Part shown: in pieces, positions 1 to 7,726 of the stretch
Position numbering within the stretch: position 1 is the first letter of the stretch
Layout of the letters: each line of letters starts with the position of its first letter
IMG/VR virus record: IMGVR_UViG_3300017948_000109
Coordinates: 1-39,914 of that record
Source: a virus
Strand: one strand, 5' to 3'
DNA length: 39,914 nt
The notes under the pieces: model-generated
The model's input: the letters and a program-made list of their open reading frames with translations, nothing else
What the model was told of the DNA's origin: nothing
The model's database searches: none
Made by a program: the position numbers and the translations under genes

Positions 1-132
1 CGGGTGCTGCAAGAGTTGCCGTTGGGGCACCCGAGTCCTATTGTGCTTGGAAGTTTCGTGCCCTTCACGTTCCCTGTATATCAGTCATTGACCCAGGTTA
101 CGGGAGCATTCGGCGTGACGACTGTGAGGTAG
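1..132 (+). CDS. C-terminal end of an unrecognised gene (partial)
   Basis: A reading frame is open from the left edge for 43 residues and ends in TAG at 130-132, five bases before the next start codon. I recognise no family; the fragment is rich in Val, Phe, Pro and Thr and has no catalytic motif. Same-strand tight spacing with the virion-type gene at 137 suggests it belongs to the same late head or virion operon. The true start lies outside the window. Confidence 0.6.
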   Translation, partial: RVLQELPLGHPSPIVLGSFVPFTFPVYQSLTQVTGAFGVTTVR

Positions 133-136
133 GTAA

Positions 137-484
137 ATGCCAATTAGTTCACCGACTGGAGGCACGCAGGTAATATACAGGGGCACGACTGTTCAATTCA
201 GCACGACTTTTTATGATGTGAACGGGAATGTGGTGCAGCCTGCGGGGGCGGTGGTCAATATCACTTGTCTGGTGGCGGCGGGGAATGCACAGCAGGATGT
301 GGCAGTCACGATGGTGGCTCCGGTGGCGCCCTCCGTTGCGTGGACAGCTATGTGGGATACTAGGAACATTGGGGCAGGGCCGGTACAATGGAGCGTACAC
401 ACGACTAATCCCACAATTCCTGAGGTGGTTGAAGATGGAAGTTTCATTCTTAGTGCCAATAACGCAAATTTGACGACCTTCTAG
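137..484 (+). CDS. Small Ig-like virion protein
   Basis: A 115-residue protein made almost entirely of short alternating hydrophobic and Thr/Val/Gly segments, as in an all-beta immunoglobulin-like fold (for example the strands around residues 14-27 and 36-60). It has one Cys and no signal peptide. The start is preceded by a GAGGTAGGT ribosome site that overlaps the end of the upstream gene. Such small beta proteins are common next to head and tail-fibre genes as decoration or accessory virion proteins. Assignment as a virion protein is inference from composition and context; the exact role is unknown. Confidence 0.65.
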   Translation: MPISSPTGGTQVIYRGTTVQFSTTFYDVNGNVVQPAGAVVNITCLVAAGNAQQDVAVTMVAPVAPSVAWTAMWDTRNIGAGPVQWSVHTTNPTIPEVVEDGSFILSANNANLTTF

Positions 485-547
485 TGGTTGTATCTGGCAT
501 TTCAACATGCTACATGGCTGTTGTCTAAGACATCTGGTGGGGAGCAT

Positions 548-1006
548 ATGAAGACTCAAGTAACCGGTAGTCGGAAATATCTGCCAACACTTTCCGATCT
601 CATTGATCGACTTACTATCGTCCAGCAAAAACAAATCTTCATTCCAGATCGCCGTAAGGAATACGGTGAAGAACGGGATTTGTTGCTTCACGACATCGGC
701 CTTCTCATGGCAGAAAAGCCGATGACTGCGAAAGCCGTTTGGGCCATTACGGTTATCCAGCTTACAAATAGATGTATCTGGGAAAACGAAACGAAGATTC
801 GTGATGGATCTTCTGATGAGCCCCCTGATGTGCAGTTAAAGCGTCTCAAGCTTACGCACTCTATCAATGGCGTCAGAAATACTGCAAAGAACGTTCTAGC
901 GGAAGAATGCGGCGGTCGGCATGACTATAAGCTGGATGCATTAAGCGCTGATCTGCCTCCAGAGTTTGGTGCTTGGAACATCTTTAAAATAGAGAACGGG
1001 GACTAG
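548..1006 (+). CDS. Hypothetical protein leading the sugar-gene cassette
   Basis: A 152-residue, mostly helical soluble protein. I start it at ATG 548 because GGTGGGGAG lies just upstream; a longer frame from 488 has no comparable ribosome site. Residues 12-25 read LPTLSDLIDRLTIV, followed by a charged helix and a second helical half. From memory, small proteins with a similar opening occur beside glycan-biosynthesis genes in phages and bacteria, but no function is known to me. It lies four bases ahead of the E1-alpha-like gene and is probably translated with it. It is the first gene of the enzyme cargo. Confidence 0.7.
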   Translation: MKTQVTGSRKYLPTLSDLIDRLTIVQQKQIFIPDRRKEYGEERDLLLHDIGLLMAEKPMTAKAVWAITVIQLTNRCIWENETKIRDGSSDEPPDVQLKRLKLTHSINGVRNTAKNVLAEECGGRHDYKLDALSADLPPEFGAWNIFKIENGD

Positions 1007-1010
1007 GATC

Positions 1011-1622
1011 ATGAGTGCGGGGAACGGACTAACTGCTTCGAACCTGATAGAGTTTGAGGCAGAAGTAGCAGCTATCTTCAATGATGGCAAAATACGTGCG
1101 CCCGTACATCTTTCTGGAGGAAACGAAGATGTTTTGATCGACATCTTCAAGGACATCCAGCCAAACGATTTTGTGTTTAGCACATGGCGCAGCCACTATC
1201 ATGCGCTTCTTCACGGTATTCCTCGCGATAAATTGATGTCGGCCATTGTTGGCGGCAAATCTATTTCCCTGAACTTTCCTGAACATAATTTTTATTCTTC
1301 TGCAATTGTTGGTGGTATGCTGCCAATTGCAACCGGAGTCGCTTGGGCAGCAAAACGAAAAGAAACGTCTACCCGAGTTTATGTCTTTGTAGGTGACATG
1401 GCTTCTCGTGGGGGATTGTACCAGGAGTGCTATAATTATTCATTCGGGCACGATTTACCAATTGTCTTTGTTTCAGAAGAAAATAACCTGTCTGTATGCT
1501 CTCCGACTAAAGATGTCTGGGGAAAGAAAAACCCAAGAAAATCAGGCAAGTGCTTAGAGATGACTTATAGTTATTCTATACCGTGGCCCCACTCTGGCGC
1601 CGGCAAGCGCGTGGAGTTCTAG
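1011..1622 (+). CDS. Thiamine-diphosphate enzyme, E1-alpha/transketolase N-domain-like
   Basis: A 203-residue protein with the thiamine-diphosphate (ThDP) binding fold of dehydrogenase E1-alpha subunits. The metal/ThDP motif starts at GDM (residues 128-130) and closes at ENN (157-159), the expected spacing of about 30. HYHALLHGIP at 62-71 resembles the E1-alpha segment that contacts the cofactor. E1-alpha subunits are usually over 300 residues; this one lacks the long C-terminal part and ends in a PHSGAGKRVEF segment. I take it as a compact variant rather than a broken gene because the next gene supplies the partner domain. It probably forms an alpha2beta2-type enzyme with the product at 1625, acting on an alpha-keto or keto-sugar donor. 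Substrate unknown. Confidence 0.85.
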   Translation: MSAGNGLTASNLIEFEAEVAAIFNDGKIRAPVHLSGGNEDVLIDIFKDIQPNDFVFSTWRSHYHALLHGIPRDKLMSAIVGGKSISLNFPEHNFYSSAIVGGMLPIATGVAWAAKRKETSTRVYVFVGDMASRGGLYQECYNYSFGHDLPIVFVSEENNLSVCSPTKDVWGKKNPRKSGKCLEMTYSYSIPWPHSGAGKRVEF

Positions 1623-1624
1623 CC

Positions 1625-2146
1625 ATGGAAGGATATTTCGAGGCGATCCGCGATGCCATGACGGATCTCGCCAAAGATCCAAGAACTATCTTTGTGGGGC
1701 AAGCCGTAGCCTATCCCGGCACAGCTATGTCTCGCACGCTTGAATTTGTGCCGGAATCCCAGAAGCTGGAATTTCCAGTTGCGGAAAATTTTCAAATGGG
1801 TTTCTGCATTGGCCTTGCTTTACAGGGATATCTCCCTGTGTGCATTTATCCAAGATTTAATTTCCTGCTTTGTGCCATAGACCAGCTTGTCCTTCACTTG
1901 GATAAGTTTCCTGCTATGGGCGCAGGTGTTCCCAAAGTTATAATACGTACTGCAGTCGCGCATGATCAGCCAATGAATCCTGGCCCACAGCATTTAGGTG
2001 ATTTTACTGAAGCGGTGTCGGAGATGCTAACAACCGTGCATGTGCGCCGGGTCCGTTCACCAAATGGTGCAATCCGCATCTATAAGGAAGCCGTGCAGGA
2101 AACAGAGCGATCAACACTTGCTGTTGAGATGTTGAGCCACTACTAA
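1625..2146 (+). CDS. Thiamine-diphosphate enzyme, E1-beta/transketolase Pyr-domain-like
   Basis: A 173-residue protein matching the pyrimidine-binding domain of E1-beta subunits and transketolase. Glu54 in FPVAEN (50-55) occupies the place of the catalytic Glu that activates the ThDP ring, followed by a glycine-rich helix (GLALQGYLPV). The segment NFLLCAIDQLVLHLDKF (79-95) matches the E1-beta helix that normally reads FDQI. The usual C-terminal transketolase domain of E1-beta is absent. The start at 1625 follows GGAG within the last codons of the alpha-like gene, two bases after its stop. The two genes together rebuild one minimal ThDP active site at the subunit interface. Confidence 0.85.
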   Translation: MEGYFEAIRDAMTDLAKDPRTIFVGQAVAYPGTAMSRTLEFVPESQKLEFPVAENFQMGFCIGLALQGYLPVCIYPRFNFLLCAIDQLVLHLDKFPAMGAGVPKVIIRTAVAHDQPMNPGPQHLGDFTEAVSEMLTTVHVRRVRSPNGAIRIYKEAVQETERSTLAVEMLSHY

Positions 2147-2160
2147 GCGGGGCACGCCCA

Positions 2161-3321
2161 ATGACCAAACCACGGTACGACTACCCTACAGCTTTTTCGC
2201 TATGGGAGGACGAAGAGCACGCCGCCATAGATCGTGTAATTCGATCTAGCCAGCACACCATGGCTGACGAGGTTCGCGCCTTTGAGGCTGAGTTCGCCGC
2301 ATGGCACGGTGTTTCTCACGGGATCATGGTGAACTCGGGAAGCAGCGCAAATCTAATACTTGTGACTGCCCTCGTAGAAATGGGTCTGGCCGAGCGCGGC
2401 AGCTGTGACGTAGCCGTTCCTGCTATCGCGTGGTCTACAACCTATGCCCCTTTAGTACAAAACGCTCTCGAACTCCACTTGGTGGATGTAGACGCCACCT
2501 GGAATGCCGATTGGAAGAGCCACGAGTCGCTTCACAATATTGATTTGAAATATGTGGGCCTTCTTGTGAGTGTGCCGATCTTGGGCAATCCCACAGAACT
2601 TCCCACAATAAAAAGCGGGCAGGTTATCATCGAAGACAACTGCGAGAGCTTGGGAGCTGTCAGTCCTTCGGGTCGAAAAATGGGTACAGGAGTCCGTGCC
2701 AGTACGTTCTCCTTTTTCCACTCTCATCAAATTTCCGCGATCGAAGGCGGGATGATTCTGACCGACGATGGGGAACTCGCCAAAATGTGCCGCGTTTTGC
2801 GGGCGCATGGCTGGACCCGCGATGTGGAACCGCCCCTGTCTTTCGATACGGAGTACAACTTTGTGCGGCACGGCTACAATGTTCGTCCTCTTGAAATTTG
2901 CGCGGCTGTGGCCCGTGAGCAGCTAAAGAAGCTTCCACGATTTATCGCAGCGAGACGCCAAAACCAAGAATACTTCCTGGATAAAATTACCTCGTTGAAT
3001 GCCACATGGCCCTGTATCTGGCCTCAGAAAATACAGGGCCAGACGAGTCCTTTTGGTCTTTCCTTTTGTGTCGAAAGCGCGGAAGTAAGACAGAAGCTTG
3101 TCCTTGCTCTTCGAGCACATTCCATTGATTGTCGATTACCTACAGGCGGGTCTTTTACATTGCACCCTTATGGGTGGCTGTATCGGGAGCAAGAAGCACC
3201 TTGCGCTAATACTGTGCATCGTACAGGATTATTCTTGGGGAACGCACCCTATTTCATCAAGGACAAGATCGATCTCGCAGTAGAAATCATCGAAGACGTT
3301 GTAAGCAAGGCGGGAGCATAA
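2161..3321 (+). CDS. DegT-fold PLP enzyme, ColD-like sugar 3-dehydratase
   Basis: A 386-residue member of the DegT/DnrJ/EryC1 (type I PLP) family that acts on nucleotide-linked 4-keto sugars. Visible landmarks are SGSSANL (59-65, phosphate site), IIEDNCESLGA (156-166, Asp for the PLP nitrogen) and FSFFHSHQISAIEGG (183-197). At the position of the PLP-binding Lys there is His189. In this family that replacement marks dehydratases such as ColD and CDP-sugar E1 instead of aminotransferases. Length fits ColD (about 390) better than E1 (about 440), and no clustered Cys iron-sulfur site is seen. It lies between the ThDP pair and an SDR, consistent with 3-deoxy-sugar synthesis. Confidence 0.88.
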   Translation: MTKPRYDYPTAFSLWEDEEHAAIDRVIRSSQHTMADEVRAFEAEFAAWHGVSHGIMVNSGSSANLILVTALVEMGLAERGSCDVAVPAIAWSTTYAPLVQNALELHLVDVDATWNADWKSHESLHNIDLKYVGLLVSVPILGNPTELPTIKSGQVIIEDNCESLGAVSPSGRKMGTGVRASTFSFFHSHQISAIEGGMILTDDGELAKMCRVLRAHGWTRDVEPPLSFDTEYNFVRHGYNVRPLEICAAVAREQLKKLPRFIAARRQNQEYFLDKITSLNATWPCIWPQKIQGQTSPFGLSFCVESAEVRQKLVLALRAHSIDCRLPTGGSFTLHPYGWLYREQEAPCANTVHRTGLFLGNAPYFIKDKIDLAVEIIEDVVSKAGA

Positions 3322-3325
3322 AATC

Positions 3326-4276
3326 ATGAAAGTGTTATGTACTGGGGGCGCTGGTTACATTGGATCCACGTTGCTTCCAAGGCTGCTTTATATTGGTTCT
3401 GGAATCAATTTTACGGTAGAGAAACTTACTGTCGTGGATAATTTTATGTACCGGCAGGCCGAGGCACTTGCGCCTTTGTGCCGGGATCCGAGATTTGAAG
3501 TTGTGTGCGGGGATGCACGGGATGCGTCCACAATGCGGGAACTCGTGAAGAATCACGATGTTGTGATTCCGCTCGCAGCGATCGTGGGGGCACCCGCCTG
3601 TAAGCTGGACCGCGTAGGAGCTGTTACAACAAACCAAGAAGCTATTGCGTTGCTCACAACCATCATGAGCAAAGACCAATGGATGCTTATCCCCATCACA
3701 AACAGCGGCTACGGCAACGCTCAAGGTGAATGGTGCACCGAAGATACGCCAATGAATCCTATCTCTGCCTATGGCGAAACAAAAGTCATGGCAGAAAAGA
3801 TTGCTTTGAGCCGAGAAAATACTATCAGTTTTCGCTTGGCCACCGTATTTGGCATGTCCCCCAGAATGCGTCTTGACCTACTCGTCAATGACTTTGTTTA
3901 TCGTGCTGTGAAGGACAAGTTTATTGTCCTGTTTGAGTCTCACTTTAAGCGCAACTATATTCACGTTCGTGACGTGGCGCGTGCTTTCGAATTAGGATTA
4001 ACCAGATTTGATAAGATGCGCGGGCATGCCTATAACGTGGGCCTTTCTGACGCTAATCTTTCGAAGCTGGAACTTTGCGAAAAAATAAAGAAACATGTGG
4101 ACTTCACGATCCTTGAGGCCCCTGTCGGGGAGGACCCTGACAAACGTGACTACCTTGTGTCGAATGCAAAAATCGAGGCCTGTGGCTTCACAGCCGTTCA
4201 TTCGCTGGACATGGGCATACAGGAACTGGTAAAAGGCATTGGAATGATGCGCGGCGGGGCCTACACGAATGTGTGA
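3326..4276 (+). CDS. NAD-dependent sugar epimerase/dehydratase (SDR)
   Basis: A 316-residue extended short-chain dehydrogenase. The NAD-binding glycine motif is GGAGYIG at residues 7-13, an acidic residue after strand 2 (VVDN, 36-39) suits NAD, and the catalytic Tyr149 and Lys153 lie in SAYGETK (147-153). The NSGYG block at 126-130 supplies the Ser of the triad. Family members epimerise, dehydrate or reduce nucleotide sugars. Starting four bases after the dehydratase stop, it may act on the 4-keto product, as ColC does for ColD in GDP-colitose synthesis. It could equally be a 4-epimerase; the sequence does not decide. Confidence 0.88.
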   Translation: MKVLCTGGAGYIGSTLLPRLLYIGSGINFTVEKLTVVDNFMYRQAEALAPLCRDPRFEVVCGDARDASTMRELVKNHDVVIPLAAIVGAPACKLDRVGAVTTNQEAIALLTTIMSKDQWMLIPITNSGYGNAQGEWCTEDTPMNPISAYGETKVMAEKIALSRENTISFRLATVFGMSPRMRLDLLVNDFVYRAVKDKFIVLFESHFKRNYIHVRDVARAFELGLTRFDKMRGHAYNVGLSDANLSKLELCEKIKKHVDFTILEAPVGEDPDKRDYLVSNAKIEACGFTAVHSLDMGIQELVKGIGMMRGGAYTNV

Positions 4277-4288
4277 TGTGAGGAACAG

Positions 4289-5131
4289 ATGGCCCAGATT
4301 TACCTTTTTGACGTTAACATCGGACAGCGTGCTTTCTCGTTTCCCACACCATCGGGTGGCGGAACGATTCAGACAGTGGGCGTGTGGACGCTGACTGCGA
4401 CTACCGATCCCACAACGACCAACGACACGACTACAGGCATTTCTGTCGGGTCTATTTGGTTTAATTCTACTGCAGGCATGCTGCGTTGGTGGGAGTGTCG
4501 CGATAATACGGCTAGTGCAGCAAAGTGGGTATTCTCTGGTGCCGATTACACCAATGGTGGCTGTAATCCTGCCACAGAAGTTACGCAGGCTGGTTCGAGT
4601 ACGGCACTGATCGCTGCGGAAGGCAATATCAATCGTCAGGTTTTGCCCTCTGGCGTTACTTGTGGAGGCACTGGCGCAGACTATGTTCTGGCAGTCTATG
4701 CGTTGCCTGGAAATTTCTTCGATGGATTGGTGGGCACCAATCGCGGTATCACAATCACGGCACAGGGATCTTACTCCGCGAGCGGTAACGCCAAGCGCTG
4801 TAAGATCATTTATAACCCACAAGCGGCTGTTGTCGGCAGCAGTGTGAATCTTGGTTCTGGTTCAGTCATAGCGGATACCGGTTCCGGTTCGCCAAACGGA
4901 ACGGGTTGGTGCCTTGAGGCAAATGTCTTTAAGTACGGCGCTGTGGGTAGTAATACACAGCTAGGTATGCATGTGCTCGCGCAGTCGGGAGGTTCTGTTG
5001 TATCTTTGTTGGCGCCTGTGTTGCTTACGGCGACAGAAAGCGGTGCTATAACTATCGCCATAACAGGAAATCCGGCTACAGCAGCTGGCGACATTGCTTT
5101 GAATTTCCTGGCTATCAATGCCATGAACTAA
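4289..5131 (+). CDS. Virion surface/fibre-like structural protein
   Basis: A 280-residue protein dominated by Gly, Thr, Ser and Ala with no enzyme motif. An N-terminal SIWFNSTAGMLRWW segment (52-65) is typical of phage fibre or head-spike proteins. The C-terminal half (from about GTNRGITITAQG, and again ANVFKYGAVGSNTQ and the last residues INAMN) follows a beta-rich pattern I know from structural proteins of many unrelated tailed phages. It interrupts the run of sugar enzymes, making it a candidate target of their product. Assignment to the virion is well supported by composition; the exact site on the particle is not known. Confidence 0.75.
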   Translation: MAQIYLFDVNIGQRAFSFPTPSGGGTIQTVGVWTLTATTDPTTTNDTTTGISVGSIWFNSTAGMLRWWECRDNTASAAKWVFSGADYTNGGCNPATEVTQAGSSTALIAAEGNINRQVLPSGVTCGGTGADYVLAVYALPGNFFDGLVGTNRGITITAQGSYSASGNAKRCKIIYNPQAAVVGSSVNLGSGSVIADTGSGSPNGTGWCLEANVFKYGAVGSNTQLGMHVLAQSGGSVVSLLAPVLLTATESGAITIAITGNPATAAGDIALNFLAINAMN

Positions 5132-5153
5132 ACCAAAAGGCGGGGAATAAACT

Positions 5154-6626
5154 ATGGTTGATCTGGTCGTCATTCATCCGGGTGCTGCACACGGCATCTA
5201 TGGTGAACTTGGAAACCGACTTACGGCGCTTGAACCGCCGTTATGGTCAAGGCTGATTTCAGGCTACATCCGTAAGCGTGGGTGGGACGTGAAGATCATT
5301 GATGCGGAAGCGGAGGGATGGGGACCAAAGCAGGTGGCGCAAAAGGTTCAGGAACTGGATCCGAGCCTTGTCTGCATTGCTGTTTATGGGCACCAACCTT
5401 CAGCATCTACTCAGCAGATGGTGTCTGCGAGAGAGATCGCGTCGGCTTTAGGTAAGATCGGTTCAGCAATCATAATGGTTGGAGGCCATGTCGCCGCCCT
5501 TCCAGCGCGTACGCTTTGGGAAGAACCTGTTAGTTATGCTTGTAACGGCGAAGGTCCTGTTACGATAGAGGGGTTGTTACAATACTATAAGGGGCGTTTT
5601 GGTGCGAGTCTGCTTAAAATTCCAGGATTAGTTTATTGGGATGGGGCCGATAAGCCTATAAGCAATCCTCCCGCGCCCCTTATCGAAGACCTCTCTGAGT
5701 TTGGCGACGGCTCCTGGGACGATCTTCCTATGGAGAAGTACCGTGCTCATAATTGGCAATGTTTCGGGGACTTGGCACAAAGGCAGCCTTATGCGTCTAT
5801 TTACACTTCACTAGGTTGCCCGCATGCCTGCGTTTTTTGCTGTATCCACGCACCTTTCAATTCGCGCCGTTACCGCATGCGCGATCCCAAAGAAGTCATC
5901 ACTGAGATAAAGTACCTTTACGAAAAATACCAAGTACGCACATTCAAGATCATAGACGAGCTTTTCGTCCTCAATGAGAAGCACTACACCACGATCGCAC
6001 GGGGCATCGTTGATGCCGGGCTCGGGGATAAGATCAACATCTGGGCCTATGCCCGCGTCGATACCGTGCGCGAGGGGCACCTAGCCCTGCTTCGCGCGGC
6101 AGGAATCCAGTGGCTAGCGCTCGGGATCGAATCGGGCTCCAAGTACGTTCGCGACGGCGCGCAGAAGCGGCTCAAGAATGATGACATCGCGGCTGTCGTG
6201 AAGAGTGTGCAAGACGCAGGAATCAACGTCATCGGGAATTACATCTTCGGGCTGCCAGATGATAATCGTATCACAATGCAGGAGACTCTAGACCTCGCGT
6301 TAGAGTTGAACACAGAGTTTATGAACGCATACGTAGCCATGGCGTACCCCGGTAGTCCGTTATACAAAGAGGCTCTAGAGAAAGGCTGGATCCTCCCCGA
6401 GACTTGGCGCGGCTATTCCCAGCACAACGATGATTGTCGTCCCCTCGATACGCAACATATCTCCGGCGCAGAGGTACTGGCCTTCCGGGATCAAGCGTTC
6501 ATCACGTACTTCTCCAGCGATCGTTACCAGACCATGATTCGGGAGAAGTTTGGGGAAGAAACGCTTGTTCATGTTCAAGAGATGCTGCGCTATCGGCTTC
6601 CCCGGAAGCTTGTGGCAGCGGCCTAA
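5154..6626 (+). CDS. Cobalamin-binding-domain radical SAM enzyme
   Basis: A 490-residue two-domain protein. Residues 1-140 form a Rossmann-like B12-binding domain in the BchE/P-methylase style (VVIHPG at the start, IDAEAEGW at 50-57, MVGGHVAALP at 108-117). The radical SAM core has the cluster motif C222-x3-C226-x2-C229 in GCPHACVFC, and a later GIESGS block. The B12 domain lacks the classical DxHxxG, as in many members of this class. Such enzymes methylate unactivated carbon or phosphorus or rearrange carbon skeletons. Here it probably modifies a sugar or lipid-like intermediate. The start follows GGCGGGG. The substrate cannot be read from sequence. Confidence 0.88.
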   Translation: MVDLVVIHPGAAHGIYGELGNRLTALEPPLWSRLISGYIRKRGWDVKIIDAEAEGWGPKQVAQKVQELDPSLVCIAVYGHQPSASTQQMVSAREIASALGKIGSAIIMVGGHVAALPARTLWEEPVSYACNGEGPVTIEGLLQYYKGRFGASLLKIPGLVYWDGADKPISNPPAPLIEDLSEFGDGSWDDLPMEKYRAHNWQCFGDLAQRQPYASIYTSLGCPHACVFCCIHAPFNSRRYRMRDPKEVITEIKYLYEKYQVRTFKIIDELFVLNEKHYTTIARGIVDAGLGDKINIWAYARVDTVREGHLALLRAAGIQWLALGIESGSKYVRDGAQKRLKNDDIAAVVKSVQDAGINVIGNYIFGLPDDNRITMQETLDLALELNTEFMNAYVAMAYPGSPLYKEALEKGWILPETWRGYSQHNDDCRPLDTQHISGAEVLAFRDQAFITYFSSDRYQTMIREKFGEETLVHVQEMLRYRLPRKLVAAA

Positions 6627-6629
6627 GCA

Positions 6630-6995
6630 ATGACGCGCGTGTTCCAAGACAAATACGGCCCCAATCATGGAACATGCCTCCAAGCAGCTGTTGCCAGTGT
6701 CCTAAGCCTTCCGCTCCACGCCGTTCCCGACATCGCTCACGTGGATCCCGAAATCTGGCAGGCTTTCCTGCTGAGGATGAATCTGGTGGAACTGACCTTG
6801 CCCGCTTCGGCCAGACCCGATTGCTACTACATAGCATCGGGTGCCTCAGAGAAGACTGGCCGAGAACATGCATGTGTTTACCGTGCCGGAAAACTCGTGC
6901 ACGATCCCCATCCGGGGAGAAAGGGTCTATCTAGAATAGACTCCATCTATGTCCTTGTGCCCATGGAATTGGATTATTCGGAGGAAGCCGCTTGA
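6630..6995 (+). CDS. Papain-like (C39-type) small protein
   Basis: A 121-residue protein with a minimal papain-fold signature: Cys16 in HGTCLQAAVASVLSLP (13-28) at the start of the core helix, His80 in REHACVYRAGKLV, and Asp92 in HDPHP. These would form a Cys-His-Asp triad. Proteins of this size and layout occur in phages and bacteria as C39-like peptidases or acyl/amide transferases, without known substrates. It starts three bases after the radical SAM stop and its end overlaps the glycosyltransferase start, so the three are translationally coupled. A hydrolase, a transpeptidase-like transferase or a non-catalytic binder are all possible. Confidence 0.7.
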   Translation: MTRVFQDKYGPNHGTCLQAAVASVLSLPLHAVPDIAHVDPEIWQAFLLRMNLVELTLPASARPDCYYIASGASEKTGREHACVYRAGKLVHDPHPGRKGLSRIDSIYVLVPMELDYSEEAA

Positions 6996-7714
6996 AACTA
7001 ACCATTACATTACCATCAATCCATGGACATGCTCTCCAGCGTACTTTGGAGAATATCCGGGATACAACGGTCGGTGACCATGAAGTCATCGTGGTTTCCC
7101 CTAATGAACCACCGTTTATTGGAAACATCACAACGTTCGTAAAAGATGTAGTCCTGGAAGGTGCCAATGCGGGGCATGCGCAGGCCCTGCACTATGCTCG
7201 GGGGGATTTTATTTTCCCTTGGGTAGATGACCATCTCTTAGTGAAGGGCTGGGATGGCGTCTTACTCGAAGAGTTCCTTGAACGGGAGAAGGAACATCAA
7301 TTTTTTGTGATGGGTGCGCGTAACGCCCCGCACGTGGGTACGGTGTTTGGGATTTATTACCCGTATTTTCCCTTGATGCGTCGTGAGTGGGCCGTACAGA
7401 CGGGCTGGTTCGATGCCGCGTATCGGTGTGGGTTCGCGGACGCTGATCTTGCGCTGCGTGTGTGGCAAACAGGAGGGCATTGTGAGTGGTCCAATAAATG
7501 GGATGACCAGCGAATCATCAAAGGGCATTTGGATGATGGGCGAAAAGGTTCAGCGCCAAACACAACGGATCTGGATACGAACTTGTTTCTGACTCGGTGG
7601 TATCCCATCTTCGGTGCAGGTTGGCAGACTGCTGATTTAAGAGACTATAATCGGGATGTTATCCCGGAGCCAAGCCGTAAGTCTTACTCCCCGGACCGAA
7701 GAAGACTTTATTAA
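6992..7714 (+). CDS. GT-A fold (family 2-like) glycosyltransferase
   Basis: A 240-residue protein with the GT-A nucleotide-sugar domain: an N-terminal strand MKLTITLPSIHG, strand EVIVVSPN (31-38), helix NAGHAQALHYARGD (59-72) and an acidic metal-binding motif WVDDH (77-81) at the DxD position. A further acceptor-side segment GFADADLALRVWQTGG fits the catalytic ED/DD region. The start is TTG 6992, overlapping the previous stop (TTGA) with GGAGGAAG upstream; no better ATG exists nearby. It likely transfers a sugar made by the neighbouring enzymes to a protein or glycan acceptor. Donor and acceptor are unknown. Confidence 0.85.
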   Translation: MKLTITLPSIHGHALQRTLENIRDTTVGDHEVIVVSPNEPPFIGNITTFVKDVVLEGANAGHAQALHYARGDFIFPWVDDHLLVKGWDGVLLEEFLEREKEHQFFVMGARNAPHVGTVFGIYYPYFPLMRREWAVQTGWFDAAYRCGFADADLALRVWQTGGHCEWSNKWDDQRIIKGHLDDGRKGSAPNTTDLDTNLFLTRWYPIFGAGWQTADLRDYNRDVIPEPSRKSYSPDRRRLY

Positions 7715-7726
7715 GGGACGTTTCAC

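Noticed and set aside
149-691. A 180-codon open frame on the minus strand opposite the first virion genes
   Set aside because: It is antisense to well-supported genes at 137 and 548, its protein lacks family features, and there is no ribosome site. The same applies to other long antisense frames, for example in the tail genes at 25571-26191.
1011-1622. Possible truncation of the E1-alpha-like gene by a frameshift
   Set aside because: The end of the protein has a sensible C-terminal pattern and no continuation of an E1-alpha appears in another frame; the beta-like gene follows at once with its own ribosome site. A compact family fits better.
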